A stretch of DNA of 45,366 nt from QYOJ01 sp043810345 (lineage in GTDB: Bacteria > Bacteroidota > Bacteroidia > Bacteroidales > FEN-979), in the NCBI GenBank assembly GCA_043810345.1, contig JBDROF010000099.1, positions 1-45,366 of the forward strand. The letters are read 5' to 3'. The position numbers and the translations under genes were made by a program. The notes beneath the pieces were generated by a model. It saw nothing but the letters and a program-made list of their open reading frames with translations. It ran no database searches and had not been told where the DNA came from. Of this stretch, positions 24,259 to 32,608 are shown piece after piece (position 1 is the stretch's first letter; the number at the start of each line of letters is the position of its first letter).

Positions 24259-25260
24259 TTATAAGAAACGCGTGTTTTTATATCGCTTCCTGTATTTTTC
24301 TACTTCAATCTTGAAGCAATATCCCAGCATTACCTCAATGCTGCCGTTGTTGAAACGGCTCAGCGCAGAGGTACTTATATCATAGGATATTCCTATGCGG
24401 AAACTCTTGATGTTGGCGCCCACCAGTACCGCCAGCGCATCCTGGAAGCGGTACTCAAGGCCTCCCCAGAATTTTTTCTTGTATGCGACAAGAGCCGCGA
24501 TGTTAAACTGGAAGACGGCACCGTCATATAGAACCAACGCCGAAGGTTTGAACTCAAAGGTGGGGTGATTCGGAATCATCCAGTTATACCCACCGGTCAG
24601 GAAAAAGGTTCTGCGTTGCTGCAGATAAGTGTTCCGGGCTTTAGACTGGAACAGTTGTCCGGCCGATAGACCAATGTAGTATTTATCCGGCACTTCATAG
24701 TAGATTCCCAGGTCGGCATCAATCGTCAGGTCACTTTTTTCATTGTACTCGTCAAATACAGGATCCCCGGGATCGATGATGTGCCCTTCAAATTTGGCAA
24801 AGTCGATCCGGTAATTGATCAGGTTGGCCTGGATCCCGGCAGAGAATTCACCCTCCCCCACATCCATCCGGAAAGCATACCCGATCTTGACGCCGATATT
24901 CTGAAAAAAGCCAACCCGGTCTGACATAATGCTTCCGCCCAACGCACCGTGAAGAAACTTGACTGGAGCATCCACCGTGAGAAAGATCGTTTGCGGTGCA
25001 ATCCGGTTTCCATCGTTATCCTTGAATCCCAGCCACTGTTCCCGGATCAGTCCATTGACACAGATCCCACCGTTGGTTCCAGCATAACCCGGATTAAAGG
25101 CCATCTGGTTGAACATATACTGTGTCAGAACCGGGAGCTGCTGCGCCCTGCCAGCCGGAATAGATAAAACAACGACAAGAACGATAAGGGAACTAATAAC
25201 TCGCGTTGAGGGGAGGCGTAATATAAGCTTGCTTTTATATGTTCCGGATTTGCGTCTCAA
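24259..25260 (-). CDS. PorP/SprF family type IX secretion outer membrane protein
   Basis: A 333-residue predicted outer-membrane beta barrel. The signal segment (VISSLIVLVVVLSIPAGRA) is followed by the family start QQLPVLTQYMFNQMAFNPGYAG at about 40-61, then VNGLIREQWLGFKD. Repeated amphipathic strands end in the conserved SFRIGISYDISTSALSRFNN. PorP/SprF proteins are linked to surface release or anchoring of particular type IX cargo, and one copy commonly heads the porPKLMN cluster, as here. The gap to gldK is 101 bases with its own possible promoter. The symbol is left open because genomes often carry many paralogues. Confidence 0.92.
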   Translation of the reverse strand: MRRKSGTYKSKLILRLPSTRVISSLIVLVVVLSIPAGRAQQLPVLTQYMFNQMAFNPGYAGTNGGICVNGLIREQWLGFKDNDGNRIAPQTIFLTVDAPVKFLHGALGGSIMSDRVGFFQNIGVKIGYAFRMDVGEGEFSAGIQANLINYRIDFAKFEGHIIDPGDPVFDEYNEKSDLTIDADLGIYYEVPDKYYIGLSAGQLFQSKARNTYLQQRRTFFLTGGYNWMIPNHPTFEFKPSALVLYDGAVFQFNIAALVAYKKKFWGGLEYRFQDALAVLVGANIKSFRIGISYDISTSALSRFNNGSIEVMLGYCFKIEVEKYRKRYKNTRFL

Positions 25261-25420
25261 TAGTTGTTGTTAGGGTAAGTGAAAGAAGCACGTAAAAGTA
25301 CAAAAAAATGTAATCGTGATGATTCCCTCAAATTTACAACAAAAAAACTACTTTGCAGCCCGATCGTAAATCTTCTACCTTGGCGTTTCTTCTAATATAT
25401 GGAGAAACTCTCCGATGAGC
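25261..25420. other. Intergenic region upstream of porP/sprF-type gene
   Basis: AT-rich gap between porP and the rseP stop. On the minus strand TAAATTTG (25329-25336) fits the -7 consensus TAnnTTTG but sits 69 bases before the start and lacks a -33 box. No terminator hairpin for rseP and no small gene was seen. Confidence 0.35.
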
Positions 25421-26740
25421 CTAGTTGAATAATTTAATGATGTCGTTGGCATTTGCCCATATCAGGATCCCGAAAAGAAGGATCATTCCAGCCACCTGGG
25501 CATACTCCAGAAATTTGTCGCTCGGTTTCCGTCGGAAAATGATCTCATAGAGGAGGAAAAGCACATGCCCTCCATCCAGTGCGGGAATGGGAAGCAAATT
25601 CAACACCGCCAGCATGATCGAGAGGAAAGCAGTCATAGACCAGAAAGCCTGCCAATCCCAGATAGCAGGGAAGAAGTTGCCGATGGCAATGAATCCCCCA
25701 ACTGACTCATACGCTTTCTCCTGCGAAAAGAGCAGCTTGATCGATTTCAGATAGTTGCCGGTTCCTTCATAGGCCCTGACAATTCCGGCCGGGACTGCAG
25801 TGATGATAGTGTATTTTTTCTCATGGAAGGTCAGAAAATGAACCGGAGGTTTTGGGTAAACGCCCAGAAGTCCACCGGGAGGTACCTCCACAGGAATGAC
25901 CAGGGTATCCCCTTCCCGGAGTAACATGATCCGGATCATTTCGTTTTTATGTTTTTGTACCTCTTCCCGGAACTGGTCAAAAAAAACCATCAGGCTGTCG
26001 TTTAACCCGATGATCTGGTCATCCACCAGGAACCCAGCCTGTTTTCCTTTCGAGTTATCCGTGAAAGCCCCTACCACGAAAGGGATCCTCACATAGATAA
26101 AGTCAGGGCTTTTGTGCTTGATGAGTTTCGCAATGAAGCCTTCGGGGATACGAATCTCAACTGGTTCCTCATCGCGGAGGACCTGGATGGTAGTTGCCTC
26201 TTCGAGGATGATGGTTTTGGGGATATCCAAAAAATCCTCTACCACGACATGATCCACTGAAATGATCTTATCCCCGTTCCTTAAACCCATCTCATAGCCA
26301 AGTGAATCGACGGTGATCCCGTACCTGACTTCATTTGTGGGAAGGTAATCGTAGCCCCAGACGGAGAGCATTCCGATGTAGATCACTACGGCCAGAAGCA
26401 GGTTGACAAAGACCCCGGCCAGCATCATAATGAGTCGCTGCCAGGCTGGTTTGGAGCGAAACTCCCAGGGCTGGGGAGGTTGCTTCATCTGTTCTTTGTC
26501 CATCGACTCATCGATCATTCCTGAAATCTTTACATACCCCCCCAGGGGAAGCCACCCCATCCCATATTCTGTGTCGCCTCGTTTGACTTTAAAGAGGGAG
26601 AACCAGGGGTTGAAAAAAAGATAGAACTTCTCTACACGGGTTTTGAAGATCCGGGCAGCGATGAAATGGCCCAGTTCGTGGAAAATTACCAGGATGGATA
26701 TTGCAAACAGAAACTGGAGTGTCTTGATCAGAATTTCCAT
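25421..26740 (-). CDS. rseP: RIP metalloprotease RseP (site-2 protease)
   Basis: A 439-residue intramembrane zinc protease. The HExxH motif FHELGH (H21, E22, H25) is in the first membrane helix, and the third zinc ligand lies in NLLPIPALDGGHV near residue 385. The middle holds PDZ-like repeats (LGYEMGLRNGDKIISVDHVV at about 151-170). In other bacteria RseP cleaves anti-sigma factors after a first cut in the periplasm, and it also clears signal-peptide remnants. The gene overlaps the end of dxr by 13 bases and is the third gene of M23 -> dxr -> rseP. The dxr-rseP pairing is widely conserved. Confidence 0.95.
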   Translation of the reverse strand: MEILIKTLQFLFAISILVIFHELGHFIAARIFKTRVEKFYLFFNPWFSLFKVKRGDTEYGMGWLPLGGYVKISGMIDESMDKEQMKQPPQPWEFRSKPAWQRLIMMLAGVFVNLLLAVVIYIGMLSVWGYDYLPTNEVRYGITVDSLGYEMGLRNGDKIISVDHVVVEDFLDIPKTIILEEATTIQVLRDEEPVEIRIPEGFIAKLIKHKSPDFIYVRIPFVVGAFTDNSKGKQAGFLVDDQIIGLNDSLMVFFDQFREEVQKHKNEMIRIMLLREGDTLVIPVEVPPGGLLGVYPKPPVHFLTFHEKKYTIITAVPAGIVRAYEGTGNYLKSIKLLFSQEKAYESVGGFIAIGNFFPAIWDWQAFWSMTAFLSIMLAVLNLLPIPALDGGHVLFLLYEIIFRRKPSDKFLEYAQVAGMILLFGILIWANANDIIKLFN

Positions 26741-27897
26741 GATTGTTCAGATATGATATTGGTTGCTTTTTCGGTGGTTTGATGATGTGTGTCAATATAA
26801 TCTTTCAGCCGGGGTTGCTGGAGATGCGGTATTGATTCGAGGCATTTTTCAACGACTGCCGGTATTCCGAGAAATGGGAGCCGTTTTTCCAGAAATGCCT
26901 GTACCGCCACTTCATTGGCGGCATTCAGGATACAGGGAGCATTGCCTGCAGCCTCCAGTGCCTGGTAAGCCAGTGACAGGTTTTTGAACAACTCCCGGTC
27001 GGGTTGTTCAAAGGTCAGGAGAGGGTATTCCGAGAAGCTGAGCCGGGGCAGGTCAGCCGGGATCCTTTCGGGGAAACCCAGAGCGTAGAGAATAGGCAAG
27101 CGCATATCAGGCACCCCCAGCTGGGCTTTCATGGAGCCATCGACAAACTGGACTATAGAATGGATCACTGACTGGGGATGGATCACTACATCGATTTGTG
27201 CAGGAGCCAACCCGAATAACCAGTGCGCTTCGATCACCTCCAGCCCCTTGTTCATCAGGGTCGCGGAGTCGATCGTGACCTTATGTCCCATGTTCCAGTT
27301 GGGATGGTTTAAGGCTTCATCGATCCCGGCTTGTTCCACCTCACTCCGGCTCTTCCCTCGAAAGGGGCCTCCGGAGGCTGTCAGGTAGATCTTCTCCAAG
27401 TTCCGGAGATCTTCTCCGACAAGACACTGAAAAATAGCAGAATGTTCCGAATCAATGGGAATGATGGCTGCCCGGTTTTTCGCGGCCTCGTTCATGATCA
27501 GCTCACCGGCTATGACCAGGGACTCTTTATTAGCCAGCGCCACTTGCTTGCCTGTTGAAACAGCAGTGAAGGTTGGGATCATTCCCGCAAAGCCTACCAA
27601 TGCATTCAGGATGATATCGGCACTCTCCATCTCTACGATCTGGGAAATCGCATCCTCTCCCGCGAACACCTTCACAGGATATTTTTCAAGCTCGTCGCGA
27701 AGCCGGGGATAACAATCAGGATTGCCGATGACCACTGCATTAGGCTGAAATTCGATCGCCTGCTCGATCAACTGATCACAGTTGTTTTGAGCGGTCAACA
27801 CCTCTACTCCGAAATTTTCCGGATGATTCCGCACCACTTCCAGTGCCTGTTTTCCGATTGAACCCGTCGATCCAAGTATGGTAAGTTGCTTCCTCAA
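26728..27897 (-). CDS. dxr: 1-deoxy-D-xylulose 5-phosphate reductoisomerase
   Basis: A 389-residue DXR, which turns 1-deoxy-D-xylulose 5-phosphate into 2-C-methyl-D-erythritol 4-phosphate with NADPH in the MEP isoprenoid route. The NADPH loop TILGSTGSIGKQALEVV is at the start, the metal and substrate motifs are IPIDSEHSAIFQ and TASGGPFRG, and MNKGLEVIEAHWLF is intact. The start is taken as TTG at 27897 (protein begins LRKQLTILGSTGS). An ATG exists at 27963 but would add 22 unrelated residues read out of frame from the M23 gene. The end overlaps rseP by 13 bases. Confidence 0.93.
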   Translation of the reverse strand: MRKQLTILGSTGSIGKQALEVVRNHPENFGVEVLTAQNNCDQLIEQAIEFQPNAVVIGNPDCYPRLRDELEKYPVKVFAGEDAISQIVEMESADIILNALVGFAGMIPTFTAVSTGKQVALANKESLVIAGELIMNEAAKNRAAIIPIDSEHSAIFQCLVGEDLRNLEKIYLTASGGPFRGKSRSEVEQAGIDEALNHPNWNMGHKVTIDSATLMNKGLEVIEAHWLFGLAPAQIDVVIHPQSVIHSIVQFVDGSMKAQLGVPDMRLPILYALGFPERIPADLPRLSFSEYPLLTFEQPDRELFKNLSLAYQALEAAGNAPCILNAANEVAVQAFLEKRLPFLGIPAVVEKCLESIPHLQQPRLKDYIDTHHQTTEKATNIISEQSWKF

Positions 27898-27914
27898 TCT
27901 TTTTGTTGATCCGT

Positions 27915-28805
27915 TTAAAATGAAATAAAAACCTGTGGATTCACAGGTGTACCCTGACTCCACAGTTCAAAATGCAAATGCGGTCCGGTGGTCAGTTCCC
28001 CGGTTTCACCAATGATCGCAATGGCCTCTCCTGCTTTCACTATATCACCCACCCTTTTGAATAGAGCGGAATTGTGTTTGTAAATCGAAATAATCCCCTG
28101 GGGATGCTGAATGCCAATTACATAACCGGTTTCTACCGTCCAGGTACTGAAAATCACGGTGCCGTCGAGGACCGACTTGATCGCTTCGTTCTTCTTTGAA
28201 ACGATGTCGATCCCGAAATGTTGTTTATCTGCATCAAACTCATTGGTGATCACCCCTTTGATCGGGGTAAAGAAGTGAAGATTCCCCAATGAATGACTAC
28301 GTGTGGTAGCTATTTCGGGCGATTCGGTCTGGTAAACGCTGTATTTGCTTTGTGTCTCTATTTCAGCTCGTAACAATGAATCTTCCTGTGATCTCGTCAG
28401 CCGGATCTCCTTATATCTGGTGTTTGTATCTTTTGGCAGACCCCGGTCGTCATGTATCTCCTCCCCGCTGATTACCCGTTTCAGATTCTCGATGAACAGG
28501 TCCTTCCTGATCAGGTCCTTTTCGATGGAATCGGTTTTGAATTGGAGATCATACAGCTCTTTCTTCAAACCCACATTTGTATATCCGGGGATGTATTCAC
28601 GAAGCGGAGTGAAGGCAATCAAAACACTGGTTAGAAAAATCAGAATGATGGTGATCGTTCCCAGGGTGATAAAAAAATTCAGGCGGGTCAGTCGGAAAGT
28701 CAACCGCTCTTCCATTGTTTCGTCGTGCATGATGACCAGCCTGTACTTCCACCTAAGCTTGTGGTACCATTTGACTATTTTTGTATTGCCAGTTGTTTTT
28801 GCCAT
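27915..28805 (-). CDS. M23 family peptidase, membrane-anchored
   Basis: A 296-residue bitopic protein. A short cytoplasmic part is followed by one membrane helix (FFITLGTITIILIFLTSVLI, about 43-62). A coiled-coil-like stalk comes next, then a LytM/M23 domain over the last about 110 residues. The zinc site looks complete: H and D in KQHFGIDIV, and HLH in GPHLHFELW. Such proteins cut peptidoglycan cross-bridges or act as scaffolds for other hydrolases. The start ATG at 28805 has a GGGAGAAACGG ribosome-binding site; the ATG at 28883 was rejected. The gene is divergent from sprE/porW and heads the M23 -> dxr -> rseP unit (17-base gap to dxr). Confidence 0.9.
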   Translation of the reverse strand: MAKTTGNTKIVKWYHKLRWKYRLVIMHDETMEERLTFRLTRLNFFITLGTITIILIFLTSVLIAFTPLREYIPGYTNVGLKKELYDLQFKTDSIEKDLIRKDLFIENLKRVISGEEIHDDRGLPKDTNTRYKEIRLTRSQEDSLLRAEIETQSKYSVYQTESPEIATTRSHSLGNLHFFTPIKGVITNEFDADKQHFGIDIVSKKNEAIKSVLDGTVIFSTWTVETGYVIGIQHPQGIISIYKHNSALFKRVGDIVKAGEAIAIIGETGELTTGPHLHFELWSQGTPVNPQVFISF

Positions 28806-28854
28806 TCCGTTTCTCCCGCTCCAGGTTTTGGGCTGCAAATATCGTAAAATATAA

Positions 28855-28862
28855 TATTTTTG
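28855..28862 (+). promoter_or_regulatory. Candidate -7 box for sprE/porW
   Basis: TATTTTTG matches TAnnTTTG and lies 36 bases before the GTG start. A TTTG at 28827-28830 is 24 bases upstream, longer than the usual 19. Confidence 0.45.
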
Positions 28863-28898
28863 TGAAATTTTAGTTATACCCATACACGTTATTGTATT

Positions 28899-31571
28899 GT
28901 GAATCTGAAGAATTTATACCTGCCGGGATCCCTCTTTTTTCTTTTGGCCGGTTTGATTATGATCAGCGGGTGTTCAACCAAGAAGAATACCTTCACCCGC
29001 CGGTCATATCACAACCTGACCTCCCATTACAATGTTTACTGGAATGGGATGGATCAACTCCGTCAGGGTGTCAAGGATTACCAGAGCACGATCAAGGACA
29101 ATTACGCACTTATTCTTGCGGTCTATAATTATGGTGATAAAGCCAACACCGGAACGATTTCCCAGTATGCCGATATCGGTATCACCAAAGCCTCCAAAAC
29201 CGTACAGAAGCATTCGATGGTCTTCAACCAGAGGGAATATGTGAAGTGGATTGATGACGCTTATCTCCTGATCGGGAAATCCTATTATTACAAGCAGGAT
29301 TACGGCATGGCACGCCGGACGTTCGAGTTCATCATCAAAACCTACAACAAAAATAATATCAAGTATGAGGCCATGTTATGGCTGGCCATGTCGAATGTAC
29401 AGATGAAAGATTTCAAGCGCGCCGAACCGATGCTTGACATGCTTCAGAATAAGATCAACCAGGGAGAGACCCAGGAAAAATTTGAGATGCCGGTCAACCT
29501 GGCCTATGCCCAGTTTACTATCCTGCAGAAAAAATACAATGCAGCTGTTCCCTACCTCCAACGAGCCATAGAACTGGATCCCGGATACGAGATGAAAACA
29601 CGTTGCCTGTTTATCCTCGGTCAGATCTACCAGCGAAACGGGGATTTTGCTGCCGCTACCCAGAAATACAAATCGGTGATCAAACGGAATGCCTCTTTTG
29701 AGATGGAGTTCAACTCCAAGATCAACATGGCCCAGTGCTACGATACACAGAGCGGGGACAAGGATTATATTGTGAAAAAACTGACCCGGATGTTGAAGGA
29801 CGAAAAAAACAATGAGGTTCTGGATCAGGTGTATTACGCACTCGCACAGGTTTCACTCAGGGATTTTGATACCGTAGCCGGTATCGACTACCTTGTCAAA
29901 TCGGTGACTGCCAGCCGGGATAACAAGTACCAGAAAGCGATCTCGGCACTGGCCCTGGCCGGCATCTATTTTGCTTTACCTGATTACTCTTTGGCGCAAG
30001 CCTATTACGACAGTACGATGCAATTCCTTCCTCTTACATTCCCGAACTACAAGGAGATCAAGCGCAAAACCACCACTCTGACCGACCTGGTTACCAACCT
30101 TCAGATTATCCAACTCGAAGATAGCCTCCAGATGCTGGCCAGGTTGCCGGAAGAAGATCGCAACCGCAAAATTGATAAGATGATCACCCAACTATTGCTG
30201 GAAGAGCAAAGGCAGAAGCTGGAAGAGATGGAGCGGAGAGAGAACCCGAACCTCTTTGGCACTCCTGAAAAGCAAATATCCCTGCTTGGTGATTCCCGTG
30301 AAGGGAAATGGTATTTTTACAACACCACTGCTCTTTCCAACGGATTTTCAACCTTCACCAGGAAATGGGGCAGAAGGAAGCTTGATGACTTCTGGTTCCT
30401 CAGCGATAAAACTATCATCTCTTTTGATGAGGCCATGGCTGCAGGAGATACAACCATGATGGTCAGTGACACAACGGGTGGAATAGGCATCCTGGGGATC
30501 ACGAATCCAAAGAAACGGGAGTACTATCTCAAGGATATCCCACTCACCCCGGAACAACAGGAGGCTTCCAACAAGCGAATCGCTGATGCCTATTATAACG
30601 CAGGATTCATTTACATTGATGGACTGAAAGATTATAAAAACTCCATTGAATCGTTTGAAACCCTGCTGAACCGGTTCCCGAGAAACGACCATGAGGTCCC
30701 TTCCTGTTACGAACTATACATTTTATACGGGGATCTCAGCAATCAACCAAAGAGTGACCATTACCGGAACCTGATCCTGAACCAGTTTCCGGAGACCGAC
30801 TATGCAAAGCTGCTGATTAATCCCGATTACTACAAAGAGATCCAGAAACAAAAGTCGCAGGCAGCCAAACTATACGAAGAGACCTGGCTCGCATTCAATA
30901 ACCAGCAATACTACATGGTCCTGCATAATTCAGATCAGGCCTTCGCAGAATTCCCCTCCGACACTAACCTGATTCCACGGTTTGAATACCTCAGAGCCCT
31001 GGCCCTGGGTAAAGTAGAGGTGGTTGATTCACTCGTGATAGCGCTTCAGGGTATCGTCTCCAAATACCCCGCACATGAGGTCAGGCCTTTGGCGATCAAC
31101 ATCCTGGAGTACCTGAGTAAACAGCGAAATGCCCAGGGTGAACCGATCGCTCCTGATCCCACCCAGCCCGGAGATCCGAGTGCAAAACTATACACCTACT
31201 ACCCCAACTCCGTCCATTTTTACATCCTGATCGTCAACGGAAGTAAAGTGGATGTAAATGCGTTGAAGATCAAATTGTCCGATTTCAACAATAAATATTT
31301 CCGGTTGGAAAACCTGCAGGTGAACAGCCTGCTTCTGGATAATTCCAGGGAAATGATCACGGTCAACAATTTCTATGATGCACAAAAAGCCGTTGATTAT
31401 TATCTCTCCATCAAAGGCAGTCCCTATATATACAACAAGCTTGAGAATGTAGGTGATTTTGCCGATTTTGTGATCTCCGTAGAGAATTACCCGGTCTTTT
31501 ATAAAAATAAAGATACCGAGCTCTATAAACGTTTCTTTGAAAAGAAATACAATACAACCGGAGCAGATTAA
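28899..31571 (+). CDS. sprE: Type IX secretion lipoprotein SprE (PorW)
   Basis: An 890-residue TPR-rich lipoprotein. The signal LLAGLIMISGC gives lipidation at C25. The following CSTKKNTFTRRSYHNLTSHY and NVYWNGMDQLRQG are hallmark sequences of SprE/PorW. Tandem TPR-type helices fill about 100-400 (for example VPYLQRAIELDPGYEMKTRC) and again about 560-700 (NSIESFETLLNRFPR). The C-terminal domain is conserved in the family (YYPNSVHFYILIVNGSKVDV). PorW/SprE is thought to connect the periplasmic ring and motor to the outer-membrane translocon. It is read from GTG at 28899. The porP-gldKLMN block lies 3.6 kb away on the other strand. Confidence 0.93.
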   Translation: MNLKNLYLPGSLFFLLAGLIMISGCSTKKNTFTRRSYHNLTSHYNVYWNGMDQLRQGVKDYQSTIKDNYALILAVYNYGDKANTGTISQYADIGITKASKTVQKHSMVFNQREYVKWIDDAYLLIGKSYYYKQDYGMARRTFEFIIKTYNKNNIKYEAMLWLAMSNVQMKDFKRAEPMLDMLQNKINQGETQEKFEMPVNLAYAQFTILQKKYNAAVPYLQRAIELDPGYEMKTRCLFILGQIYQRNGDFAAATQKYKSVIKRNASFEMEFNSKINMAQCYDTQSGDKDYIVKKLTRMLKDEKNNEVLDQVYYALAQVSLRDFDTVAGIDYLVKSVTASRDNKYQKAISALALAGIYFALPDYSLAQAYYDSTMQFLPLTFPNYKEIKRKTTTLTDLVTNLQIIQLEDSLQMLARLPEEDRNRKIDKMITQLLLEEQRQKLEEMERRENPNLFGTPEKQISLLGDSREGKWYFYNTTALSNGFSTFTRKWGRRKLDDFWFLSDKTIISFDEAMAAGDTTMMVSDTTGGIGILGITNPKKREYYLKDIPLTPEQQEASNKRIADAYYNAGFIYIDGLKDYKNSIESFETLLNRFPRNDHEVPSCYELYILYGDLSNQPKSDHYRNLILNQFPETDYAKLLINPDYYKEIQKQKSQAAKLYEETWLAFNNQQYYMVLHNSDQAFAEFPSDTNLIPRFEYLRALALGKVEVVDSLVIALQGIVSKYPAHEVRPLAINILEYLSKQRNAQGEPIAPDPTQPGDPSAKLYTYYPNSVHFYILIVNGSKVDVNALKIKLSDFNNKYFRLENLQVNSLLLDNSREMITVNNFYDAQKAVDYYLSIKGSPYIYNKLENVGDFADFVISVENYPVFYKNKDTELYKRFFEKKYNTTGAD

Positions 31572-31591
31572 CTATCAGGGTCTTTTTTTTG

Positions 31592-31599
31592 TATTTTTG
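31592..31599 (+). promoter_or_regulatory. Candidate -7 box for the bactofilin operon
   Basis: TATTTTTG matches TAnnTTTG and lies 34 bases before the bactofilin ATG, within the 62-base gap after sprE/porW. A correctly spaced TTTG is not seen, as 31569-31572 reads ttaa. Confidence 0.45.
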
Positions 31600-31633
31600 T
31601 AACATCTATATACATAATCATATTTTTTACACC

Positions 31634-32008
31634 ATGGCTAAAGAAAAAGAAACGGAAATACCCTCTATCAATTTATTGGGAAATGGTACATCCGTGAAGG
31701 GAGACATCAAACTGAACGGTGATTTTAGAATTGATGGCTCACTGGTTGGCACCATCGAATGCAAAGGGAAGGTTGTAGTTGGCTCTTCCGGCATTATTGA
31801 AGGAGCGATCAACTGTCAGAATGCCGATTTCTCAGGGCAGATCAAAGCACAAGTGAAAGTTGCCGAATTACTGATCCTGAAAGAGTCAGCCAGGTTCTCG
31901 GGAGATATCGTAACGAATAAACTGGCCATTGAACCAGGAGCGAAATTCTCAGGCAGCTGTCAGATGGAGGGTAATGAACAACATATCCGATCCGAAGCGA
32001 AGTCTTAA
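31634..32008 (+). CDS. Bactofilin (polymer-forming cytoskeletal protein)
   Basis: A 124-residue bactofilin. A short N-terminal tail (AKEKETEIPSINLLGNGTSV) precedes the right-handed beta-helix domain: GDIKLNGDFRIDGSLVGTI at about 24-42, then GKVVVGSSGIIEGAI and GAKFSGSCQM near the end. Bactofilins self-assemble into filaments that set cell shape, or place peptidoglycan enzymes and other proteins. The ATG at 31634 is chosen because the upstream 15 codons fall in the promoter. The end overlaps atpZ by 35 bases. In many Bacteroidota bactofilin sits upstream of the F-type ATP synthase genes, as seen here only in part. Confidence 0.93.
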   Translation: MAKEKETEIPSINLLGNGTSVKGDIKLNGDFRIDGSLVGTIECKGKVVVGSSGIIEGAINCQNADFSGQIKAQVKVAELLILKESARFSGDIVTNKLAIEPGAKFSGSCQMEGNEQHIRSEAKS

Positions 32009-32201
32009 CAACTATGCCCGCTATTCCAGTATCGCCATTCAGATGGTGGTGATCATTATTTTTGGAGTTTTTGGCGGATACAAACTGGATATGTGGTTGA
32101 ATACTCAACCTATCCTGACTGTCATCCTTTCTCTGCTATCTGTTTTTGTAGCTATCTATCTTGTTACCAAAGACCTCCTTAAAAAAAGGAACAATAAATG
32201 A
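31974..32201 (+). CDS. atpZ: AtpZ/AtpI family F-ATPase accessory protein
   Basis: A 75-residue membrane protein with two helices (about 13-31 and 41-58) and a basic C-terminus (KDLLKKRNNK). It resembles AtpZ, a small accessory protein often encoded before atpB and linked to ATP-synthase assembly or magnesium supply. The start ATG at 31974 has a GGAGGG ribosome-binding site (31969 on) and lies inside the bactofilin end. The 4-base overlap with the next gene suggests coupling. No atpB, atpE, atpF, atpH, atpA or atpG follows here. Confidence 0.85.
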   Translation: MNNISDPKRSLNNYARYSSIAIQMVVIIIFGVFGGYKLDMWLNTQPILTVILSLLSVFVAIYLVTKDLLKKRNNK

Positions 32202-32608
32202 AAGCTCCCTATATCTCCTTTCTGAAAAACCTGCTGATTTTTTCCCTGATTATTGTGATCATTTATATCGGCTTTAGCTATTTGCTTCCGGAGAGCTATT
32301 TCAGTGTGGCATTGCCGTATCTCTTCCCTTTCTATATTGCCACTACCCTGATCTCCTATCACTTTCTGCTGAAGTCTCTTCACAAGAGGTTCAGCAAGTT
32401 TGTCAACCGCTTTATGGCGGCCACAGCCATCAAGCTGCTCTGGTATGTGATCATTATGGTTTCTTACATCCTGATCTTCCGGACCGATGCCGTCTCTTTT
32501 GCTATCAATTTTTTTCTCCTTTATTTGTGCTATACCCTCTTTGAAACGATCTCCCTGGTCAGATACTCGAAGTCCTTTGCCAACCCTAATCCTCCCAACA
32601 AGTCATAA
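32198..32608 (+). CDS. AtpI-like four-helix membrane protein
   Basis: A 136-residue protein with four predicted membrane helices (about 10-28, 38-56, 73-92 and 98-117) and a basic loop (KSLHKRFSKFVNRF) between helices two and three. The size and position after atpZ fit ATP synthase subunit I-type proteins of Bacteroidota. Sequence alone gives no catalytic clue. It overlaps atpZ by 4 bases, and its stop is directly followed by the ATG of the DUF4421 gene. The atpB-like gene that usually follows is absent. Confidence 0.7.
   Translation: MKAPYISFLKNLLIFSLIIVIIYIGFSYLLPESYFSVALPYLFPFYIATTLISYHFLLKSLHKRFSKFVNRFMAATAIKLLWYVIIMVSYILIFRTDAVSFAINFFLLYLCYTLFETISLVRYSKSFANPNPPNKS

Noticed and set aside
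28806..28883. N-terminal extension of the M23 peptidase from ATG 28883
   Set aside because: It would run back through the divergent promoter region; ATG 28805 has a good ribosome-binding site and family-like start.
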